A DNA stretch of 64,000 nt, from the NCBI RefSeq assembly GCF_950295315.1, contig NC_080171.1, positions 36,110,822 to 36,174,821 of the forward strand, written 5' to 3'. Both the position numbers and the translations under genes were made by a program. A model generated the notes under the pieces. That model ran no database searches. It saw nothing but the letters and a program-made list of their open reading frames with translations, and had not been told where the DNA came from. The first letter of the stretch is position 1. Each line of letters begins with the position of its first letter. This document shows, piece after piece, positions 57,833 to 64,000 of this stretch. The stretch comes from Erinaceus europaeus (taxonomy: Eukaryota; Chordata; Mammalia; Eulipotyphla; Erinaceidae).

Positions 57833-57970
57833 CTGTCCACTCAATAAATATTTAAGCACCTACTACTGGTGAGGCCCACTTGCGGAGACACGGGGTGAAC
57901 AAACAAGACAATTAAATTAAGTTCCTGTTGACAAGGAATTCATCTCATGGGGCAAAAGACAGATGAAAAA
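57833..57970 (+). repeat. L2-like ancient LINE remnant
   Basis: CTCAATAAATATTTAAGCAC, CTACTACTGGTGAGGCCCAC, GGGGTGAACAAACAAGAC and TCATCTCATGGGGCAAAAGA follow the L2 3' segment. A GA-rich tract follows at 57966-58045. Confidence 0.6.
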
Positions 57971-58109
57971 GAGAAAGAGAGAGAGAAAGGAAGAAAGAGA
58001 GGGAGGGAGGGGATGGGAGGAAGAGAGAGAAGATAGAGGGAGGGAGGGTTGGTATTAAAAACTGAAATATGAAAGAAGTTGAAAAGAAGAGGAAACACAA
58101 GTAGAACCT

Positions 58110-58290
58110 GAACTGGAACTCGCATATTGCACCAAAGTTAAGATGGGGGGGGGGGGGGGGGCAATACAAGTCCAAAAAGGATGACAGAGGACCTAGGGGT
58201 GGTTATGGAAATGTTATGCATGCACAAACTACTGTACTTACTGTCAAAGGTAAAGCATTAATTTCCCAATAAAGAAATTTAAAAAAACTG
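58110..58290 (+). repeat. Retroelement 3' end of unassigned family (copy 2)
   Basis: AAAGGATGACAGAGGACCTA, TTATGCATGCACAAACTACT and TTTCCCAATAAAGAAATTTA. The AATAAA polyadenylation-like signal is retained. A 17-G run is at 58145-58161. Confidence 0.65.
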
Positions 58291-58404
58291 AAATGTGTTT
58301 TGAAAGGGGGGGTGGATTCTAAAAAGCAAAGCCTGGGGCAGGGGACTAATCTGGACTAAAGGGGATGATCCGGGATAAGGCAAAGAAGTGACTTAAAAAC
58401 TGAG

Positions 58405-58520
58405 CCATAAGGCAGGAGAGATAGCAATAATGCCTCAAGGCTCCAAAGTCCCATGTTCAGTCCCCACAACACCATAAGCCAAAGCTGAATAGTGAGTGCT
58501 TCAGTAAAAAATATGGAGCT
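58405..58520 (+). repeat. SINE-D
   Basis: GGCAGGAGAGATAGCAATAA, CCCATGTTCAGTCCCCACAA and AAGCTGAATAGTGAGTGCTT. Confidence 0.75.
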
Positions 58521-58796
58521 CAAGCTGGAGATAGTAAATTCTATACCAAGTTTTGCTGTTGTTATTAATAGATAATATACATAAAGGGCTCCATAACCAG
58601 AGAACCTCAGCTTGTTTAATAAACAAAATGTAAATGGGCTTTGTTGCTCACCACCACCACTGAGGCTTTCATTTGATAATAATAGGGGAAAAAAATGCAG
58701 TTCAGTCTTTGATTATGGGAAACTTTTCACACACAGGTTTACACATAGGTACAACTTCTCACCTCCCCATAATAGGTGTCTGCAGAACACTCTTAC

Positions 58797-59227
58797 CCGG
58801 GTTTCCCGGAGGATGGCGGACTGAGAAGCTGCTAGTGGCTGAGCTCTGACCACATCTCCTGGAAACGGTTCCAGATGCCACCAGGATGCTGGCCAGGCTT
58901 CCCTGGACTGAAGACCCCACCAATGTGTCCTGGAGCTCAGCTTCCCCAGAGACACACCCTACTAGGGAAAGAGAGAGGCAGACTGGGAGTATGGACCGAC
59001 CAGTCAACGCCCATGTTCAGCGGGGAAGCAATTACAGAAGCCAGACCTTCTACCTTCTGCAACCCTCAATGACCCTGGGTTCATGCTCCCAGAGAGATAG
59101 AGAATGGGAAAGCTATCATGGGAGGGGGTGGGTTATGGAGATTGGGTGGTGGGAATTGTGTGGAGTTGTACCCCTCCTACCCTACGGTTTTGTTAATTAA
59201 TCCTTTCTTAAATAATAAAAAAAAAAA
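58797..59227 (+). mobile_element. Chimeric young L1 insertion: putative L1 5' end joined to 3' UTR
   Basis: The 431-bp insert has an exact 13-bp duplication AGAACACTCTTAC at 58784-58796 and 59228-59240. Bases 58868-59227 are the young L1 3' UTR, nearly identical to 39476-39834. Bases 58797-58867 (CCCGGAGGATGGCGGACTGA and following) do not match the upstream sequence of the unspliced L1 copy. They resemble an L1 5' UTR start with a YY1-type ATGGCGG core. The junction falls where the unspliced copy reads CACCAG/GTTCCA, a good splice acceptor. Confidence 0.8.
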
Positions 59228-59574
59228 AGAACACTCTTACTCATCATATATCAGGACCCCAGGGCCCCTCCATCCCATCCCTTTCCTCCTTCCCCAGAGT
59301 TCTTTGCTTTATTGCAAGTAGATTATCTTTCAGTGGGATACTAAACTGGTCTATACTTCCCAGCCCTGAGTTTTCCACTAGTATAACTAGTGGGTCTTTC
59401 ACAAACACCAACATCTCAGTCTTACTCCAGATCACACTTAACTCACATTCTGAAAGGTAGGGCCCAGACTTTAGCATTTTATTTTAAATCTCTCCAGGTG
59501 ATTGAAAACCATTACGTTAGAATACAGGATAGGTGCAGTTAAAAAAAAAAAAAGTAGGAAATAAAAACTTAAAG

Positions 59575-59700
59575 GGCTCACTGGGATCCAATGGTAAACG
59601 GTTTTGAATGCCGGGCTAGGGAGGCTGAACTTGATTTAGATGGCAACAAGGACCTATCAAGAACAATTCCTAGGAAAGCTATGATAAATACCAGATAGAA
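59575..59700 (+). repeat. L2-like fragment
   Basis: GGTTTTGAATGCCGGGCTAG, GGAGGCTGAACTTGATTTAG and TGGCAACAAGGACCTATCAA recall the L2 3' segment (GCCAGGCTAAGGAGTTTGGA). Confidence 0.45.
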
Positions 59701-59973
59701 AGTCAAAGACACTAGTGAGTTTTTGCCCTTCAATCACCTCCACTTCTTGCCACTGATTATATTTAAATGACTGTGGAAGGTAGAAGAGATTTATAACCAC
59801 AAAACACACAAGAGGAAAGAAGGAGGATGAAAGATAATTTCAAATAGGAACAAAATGGATTCCCGGGGTAACTTGTTAGAATATTCAATCAAATGCTTTC
59901 AAATATAGACTCATTCATTCAGTTGGATTCAAGCTAGGAGGTAAAGAAACAAATGTTCTGGCTCCTTCAAGTT

Positions 59974-60347
59974 CTGGGTTGTTGGAAAAGTCACGGCACA
60001 TTCTTGCATAGAAAAACATGCCTTGGGAGTCAGGCAGTGAGTTAAGTGCAGGTGGCACAAAGTGCTAGGACCGGCGTTAAGGATCCCGGTTCGAACCCCC
60101 AGCTCCCCACCTGCAGGTGGGTCACATCACAAGTGGTGAAGCAGGTCTGCAGGTGTCTATCTTTCTCTCCCTCTCTCTGTCTTCCCCTCCTCTCTCCATT
60201 TCTTTCTGTCCTATCCAACAACAATGACATCAATAACAACGATAACTACAACAATAAAACAACAAGGGCAATAGAAGGGAATAAATAAATATTCATTTTA
60301 AAAACAGAAAAAGAAAAACATGCCTCATGACTTTTCCAACAACCTAG
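59974..60347. mobile_element. Palindromic MITE, mariner-like (copy 2), split by a SINE-A
   Basis: Left part CTGGGTTGTTGGAAAAGTCA and right part TGACTTTTCCAACAACCTAG are inverted complements. Removing the SINE and one duplication leaves about 72 bases closely resembling copy 1 at 13842-13916, with arms of the same design. Confidence 0.72.
60024..60311 (+). repeat. SINE-A inside the MITE, exact TSD
   Basis: GGGAGTCAGGCAGTGAGTTA (head lacks the AGCGCAGCG part), then a full body. Perfect 14-bp duplication AGAAAAACATGCCT at 60010-60023 and 60312-60325. Confidence 0.95.
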
Positions 60348-60382
60348 TGTTTATAATCAAGCAGGGATGAAGACCAAATGGA

Positions 60383-60560
60383 GGGCGGGGTAGATAGCAT
60401 AATGATGATGCAAAGAAACTCTCGTGCTTGAGGCATCAAAATCCCAGGTTCGATCCCCCACACTACCATAAACCAGAGCTGAGCGAGTGCTCTGGTAAAA
60501 AAAGAATAAAGAAATAAAATAAACATTAAAAAAAAGACAGAATTCATTAAAAAAAAAAAA
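60383..60560 (+). repeat. SINE-D, exact TSD
   Basis: GGGTAGATAGCATAATGATG, CCCAGGTTCGATCCCCCACA and GAGCGAGTGCTCTGGTAAAA, with a long A-rich tail. Perfect 13-bp duplication AAGACCAAATGGA at 60370-60382 and 60561-60573. Confidence 0.95.
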
Positions 60561-60587
60561 AAGACCAAATGGAAATAAACAATTTAT

Positions 60588-60690
60588 GAGGTGGAAGAGA
60601 TAGCATAACGGTTATACAAAAGACTATCATGCCTGAGGCTCTAAAGTCCTAGGTTCAATCCCCCAACCATCATAAACCAGAGCTATGAGT
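60588..60690 (+). repeat. SINE-D, 3'-shortened
   Basis: GGAAGAGATAGCATAACGGT and CCTAGGTTCAATCCCCCAAC, ending after CATAAACCAGAGC. Confidence 0.85.
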
Positions 60691-60777
60691 AACACAGGTG
60701 GTTCCTAACTGGTCTCACCTAGCTGGAAACCATTAAGATGCCATCTGATGCCTAGGTAATAAAGGGGGTGGGGGGGC

Positions 60778-60840
60778 GCTGAGCTGGGAAGAATAGCATA
60801 ATGGATAATGGCTGTCCAAGAAGACTTAAAAGGCTTTCTT
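60778..60840 (+). repeat. SINE-D head fragment
   Basis: GCTGGGAAGAATAGCATAAT then GGATAATGGCTGTCCAAGAA; only the head remains. Confidence 0.55.
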
Positions 60841-60844
60841 GGTG

Positions 60845-61010
60845 AGCCGGTGGTGATACACCCAGTTAAGCAAACACATTACGAGGCACCTAGGTTCAAG
60901 TCCCACTCCCCCATCTGCAGGGGGGATGTTTTACAACATTCCCTCTCTATCACATCCACCTCCTTCTTCTCAATTTCTCTGTCCTAACAAAACTAAACAG
61001 ATAAATAAAT
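60845..61010 (+). repeat. SINE-B
   Basis: GAGCCGGTGGTGATACACCC, CACCTAGGTTCAAGTCCCAC and TTTCTCTGTCCTAACAAAAC. Confidence 0.85.
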
Positions 61011-61028
61011 AAGTAAATGGAAAAAATG

Positions 61029-61320
61029 GGGGCCAGGTGGTGGTGCACCTGGTTGAGCGCAGTTACAGTGTGCAAGGACCTAGGTTCGAGCCCCCAGTCC
61101 CAACCTGCAGAGGGAAAGCTTTGCAAGTGGTAAAGCAGTGTTGCAGTTGTCTCTCTGTCTCTCACCCTCTCTATCCCTCTCCCTTCCCTCTCGATTTCTA
61201 ACGGTCTCTATCCAATAAATAAATAATTTAAAAAAAAAAAACAGATCTGAAAAAAAAAGGCTGCCAGGAGCAGTGGATTTATAGTACCCGCAGAGTCCCA
61301 ACAATAACCCTAGTTCCAGT
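61029..61320 (+). repeat. SINE-B long variant
   Basis: GGGGGCCAGGTGGTGGTGCA, CCTAGGTTCGAGCCCCCAGT, TCTATCCAATAAATAAATAA, then GGCTGCCAGGAGCAGTGGAT and CAACAATAACCCTAG. Confidence 0.9.
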
Positions 61321-61349
61321 AAGGGAAGAAAGGAAGCAAAAGAAAAAGA

Positions 61350-61430
61350 AAAAAGACTTGATGCCTCAGGCTTCCCAGTCCCAGGTACCTACATAAGCCA
61401 GAGCTAAACAATGCTCTGGTGAAAAACAAA
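61350..61430 (+). repeat. SINE-D, 5'-truncated
   Basis: GACTTGATGCCTCAGGCTTC, CCCAGTCCCAGGTACC and GAGCTAAACAATGCTCTGGT. Confidence 0.7.
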
Positions 61431-61437
61431 ATGAGGA

Positions 61438-61768
61438 AGAGGCCTGGCAGTAGCGCAGCAAAAGTTAAGCACACATGGTGCAAAGCTCAAGGACTGGCCA
61501 TAAGGAACCGGGTTCGAGCCCCCGGCTCCCCACCTGCAGGGGGAGGGTCGCTTCACAATTGGTGAAGCAGGTCTGCAGGTGTCTTTCTCTCCCCACTCTG
61601 TCTTCCCCTCCTCTCTCGATCTCTCTCTCCTATCCAACAACAATGACAGCAATAACAACAACAATAAACAACAAGGGCAACAAAAGGGAAAAGGTGGCCT
61701 CCCGGAGCAGTGGATTCGTGGTGCAGGCACAAGGCCCCAGCAATAACCCTGGAGGCAAAAAAAGAGAA
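61438..61768 (+). repeat. SINE-A long variant
   Basis: GGCCTGGCAGTAGCGCAGCA, GGTTCGAGCCCCCGGCTCCC, AACAACAAGGGCAACAAAAG, then GAGCAGTGGATTCGTGGTGC and AATAACCCTGGAGGCAAAA. Close to consensus and useful as a reference for the 3' block. Confidence 0.93.
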
Positions 61769-61774
61769 TATTAA

Positions 61775-61970
61775 TTTTTTAAATGTATACTATTTTTATT
61801 TGATGAGACAGAGAAAAATTGGGAAAGGAGGGGGGAGATGGCGAGGAAAAATAAAAAACACCTTCAGACCTGCCTCACTGCTCATGAAGCTTCCTCCCCA
61901 TAGGTGGGGGACTGGGGCTTATGTGTGGTAATATTATGTGTTCAACTGGGTGCACCACCACCAAACCCCT
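61775..61970 (-). repeat. SINE-B, minus strand, diverged
   Basis: TTTATTTGATGAGACAGAGA, CCCATAGGTGGGGGACTGGG and AACTGGGTGCACCACCACCA. Confidence 0.8.
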
Positions 61971-62769
61971 TAATGAAAAAGATTTTTAACTAGAAGTCGT
62001 GTGGGAGGAGAAAATACATCTGGCAGTAGTATATACAGCTGGTTTGGGGGAAGATCAATGTGTGAGCCCTGTTAATCCCACAATGTTCAGCAACTGTCTA
62101 TTATATTACCACCTGAGAGAAGGAGTGGAACAAGACAAAATTTACAGAGCCCATAACTAGCAAATGAGGTTACACCGAAGAATACAATATACAGAGTATT
62201 TCTTAAAATACTTGAGAGCAGCTGGAGGAGAGCAGTGGACTCTCTCATCTCTGCTCTGTGTGAAACTCTTATAAATCTATATTTATAAAATAAAATTCAT
62301 CTAAAGTTTTAAAAAAGCACTAAGAAGACTGTTTCCCTAAATAACTGATGATAGTCAGGTTAGACAGGGTTAAAATAGGCAAACACAAGTAGAATAAAGA
62401 AAAAGATCAGACTGCTGTTCCAGTATGTGACATTCTCATTAAACCAATGAGACAAATGTAGAAAATAACAATACAGGATGAAGCTAAAGCAGCAGATCCA
62501 GAAAAACCCAGAGCACCGTGATTATGTCCAACTAGATGAGACCAGTTGGCAACCAAATATAATACAGTGAGAATTATCTTAACAATGGCAGCTACTAGTA
62601 CTTACCATGACCATTCTCCACACCCTAAGGTACATGGAGAGCTACCTCAGTGCCAGGTAATTCCACCTGGGTTCAGAACAATGTTTTTATTGTTGCTTAT
62701 TTCATGGATAAAGGTAATAAAAGGCAAAGTGTTTAAAGAAACTCACCATAATCAGTTACTGGAGAGAAG

Positions 62770-63035
62770 TAAATTCAGGAGTAACTGGGAATAAATTATG
62801 AGACCAGATAATTGACTGGGTGTAGTTAATGAATGAGAGGAAGGTAATCATCACCTGCCTCCGGTTTCTGGCTTAAGCAACTGGGTGGATCGTGATGGCA
62901 TGTCCTGAGATAGAGATCGCTGGATCACAGCAGACTTGCGGAGGAGGATGTCATATGGGACTTGTTGAATTTAAAATATCTGTGGGTTCTCACTATAACC
63001 AGAGGAGACATCCAAGCTATAGAAAAACTCAGGGA
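62770..63035 (+). repeat. L2-like ancient LINE remnant
   Basis: TTTCTGGCTTAAGCAACTGG, GTGGATCGTGATGGCATGTC and GAGGAGACATCCAAGC parallel the L2-type segment (TTTCTGGCTTGAGCAACTGGG ... GACATCCAAGTGG). The SINE-A at 63036 interrupts it. Confidence 0.6.
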
Positions 63036-63355
63036 TAAAGAGGCCAGGTGGTAGCACAGTGGGTTAAGCACACATGGCACAAAGCACAAGGACTGGCCTA
63101 AGGATCCTGGTTTGAGCCTCTGGCTCCCCACCTGGGGGGGGGGGGTCACTTCACAAGTGGTGAAGCAGGTCTGCAGGTGTCTATCTTTCTTTCCCCCTCT
63201 GTCTTCCCCATCTCTCTCCATTTCTCTCTGTCCTATCCAAAAACAACAGTAACAACAAGGGCAACAAAAATGGGAAAAATGACCTCTAGGAGCAGGGAGT
63301 TCATAGTGTAGGCACCAAGCTCCAGAGATAACCCTGGAGGCAAAATAAAAAACAA
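63036..63355 (+). repeat. SINE-A long variant
   Basis: GAGGCCAGGTGGTAGCACAG head; G run at about 63136-63147 in place of CAGGGGAG; AACAACAAGGGCAACAAAAA, then CTCTAGGAGCAGGGAGTTCA and GATAACCCTGGAGGCAAAAT. Imperfect duplication AAAAACT..AGGGATA on both sides. Confidence 0.92.
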
Positions 63356-63749
63356 AAACTTAAGGGATATTATTTATGTAGAGTGAATAAGGACAGCTAA
63401 ATAAAAGGTGAAATAAGGAGAAACAGAGTCATGTTGGCAATACTGGCTGGACTTCCAGGACTAGGGTAGATAAAGAAGTCTACCACATTGCTTCTTGGCC
63501 TTCTAGCTAACCTCAAGTGTGTGTACCCGGGAGCTCCAGTAAGCACAAAAAGGGAATGGTGAAGGCAAAGGTCACAGATGCAAAGATCAGCCATGAGGCC
63601 AGCACAGCTGTCCAGGCATGACAAAGATCTGACAGAGTAACTGTGAAGGCAAAAGAGACATGCTGCCCAAGGAGAATTAGACTTCACTTGACTTGAACAG
63701 TAGCAGGGAGTAAGAAAGGCATGACTCCAATGTGCAAAAACCCTGGATA

Positions 63750-63899
63750 GGGTCCGGGAGGTGGCACAGTGGCTAAAGCATCAAACTCTCAAGCATGAGG
63801 TCCTGAGTTCAATCCCCGGCCGCACATGTACCACCAGAGTGATGTCTGCCTTCTTTCTCATTAATAAATAAATAAAATCTTAAAAAAAAAAATAAAAAT
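63750..63899 (+). repeat. SINE-C, exact TSD
   Basis: GGTCCGGGAGGTGGCACAGT head, GAGTTCAATCCCCGGCCGCA and AGAGTGATGTCTGCCTTCTT. Perfect 11-bp duplication AACCCTGGATA at 63739-63749 and 63900-63910. This is the cleanest C copy in the window. Confidence 0.95.
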
Positions 63900-64000
63900 A
63901 ACCCTGGATATATCTAACTGCTAGTCATTAAAACAGGGAAGTCACAAGGCTGGTTCCAAGATTTATCTGGGTGGACAATTAACAGAAAAACAAGGGGAGA

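Larger units (their letters stand above)
45291..64000 (-). other. TLE4: TLE4 intron 5' of the 63-nt exon (partial, at least 18.7 kb)
   Basis: This is intronic DNA upstream of the 63-nt exon. The first 4 kb is repeat-poor and contains the best conserved-noncoding candidate at 47690-48560. From 49566 to the right edge it becomes a dense mosaic of SINEs, L1 3' ends and L2-like remnants. Quiet stretches are 45300-45940, 46600-48900, 48940-49560, 49910-50360, 52730-53130, 53770-54300, 55835-56360, 59230-59570, 59705-59970 and 61980-62765. I see no exon here. Confidence 0.8.

Noticed and set aside
45291..64000. The next upstream TLE4 exon (expected end NIEMHKQ)
   Set aside because: I looked for its reverse complement followed by a donor and did not find it; it probably lies beyond the right edge.

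Overview
This window is vertebrate nuclear DNA, almost certainly from a hedgehog (Erinaceidae, most likely Erinaceus europaeus). It is AT-rich and crowded with short tRNA-derived SINEs. The commonest has a tRNA-like head beginning GGGAGTCGGGCGGTAGCGCA and a tail ending in ACAACAAGGGCAACAAAAGGG followed by AAATAAAT. I recognise this as the ERI-type SINE of hedgehogs. The species call rests on recognition from memory, not on a database search.

The only protein-coding gene I can support is TLE4, a Groucho/TLE transcriptional corepressor, on the minus strand. Three consecutive internal exons are visible. At 45228-45290 a 63-nt exon starts AEIVKRL. At 28807-28881 a 75-nt exon starts HQQQVVQ. At 5937-6141 a 205-nt exon starts QQQLQAQ. 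All have AG/GT splice sites and join in frame. They encode roughly residues 80-194 of about 773: the second half of the tetramerising Q domain, the GP domain, and the start of the CcN region. They are probably exons 6, 7 and 8. Everything else is intron: at least 18.7 kb upstream of the first exon, then 16.3 kb, 22.7 kb and at least 5.9 kb. No promoter, CpG island, RNA gene or other gene is visible.

The introns are filled mainly by mobile elements. I use working names. SINE-A is the ERI-type above; a long variant carries an extra 3' block, CCAGGAGCAGTGGATTC ... AATAACCCTGGAGGCAAA. SINE-B has a GGTGGTGCACCTGGTTGAGC head. SINE-C has a GGAGGTGGTGCATTGGATAAAGC head. SINE-D has an AGATAGCATAATGGTTATGC head. 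There are also 5'-truncated young L1 3' ends, older L1 pieces, two palindromic mariner-like MITEs, and fragments resembling L2, MIR and MER5A. Many insertions have clear target-site duplications (TSDs), so their boundaries are exact. Simple repeats and long G runs are frequent. A 200-base N gap lies at 11761-11960.

No novel multi-gene system is present. The most interesting signals are in the retroelements. One is a 40-bp tail-less SINE head with a perfect 15-bp TSD (54834-54873). One is a 33-bp SINE tail with a perfect 20-bp duplication (46095-46127). One is an L1 insertion that seems to join an L1 5' end to the 3' UTR, as if spliced (58797-59227). Two more are a MITE split by a SINE and an apparently unclassified ~105-bp repeat pair. 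Several repeat-free blocks look like conserved noncoding DNA, the best at 47690-48560.
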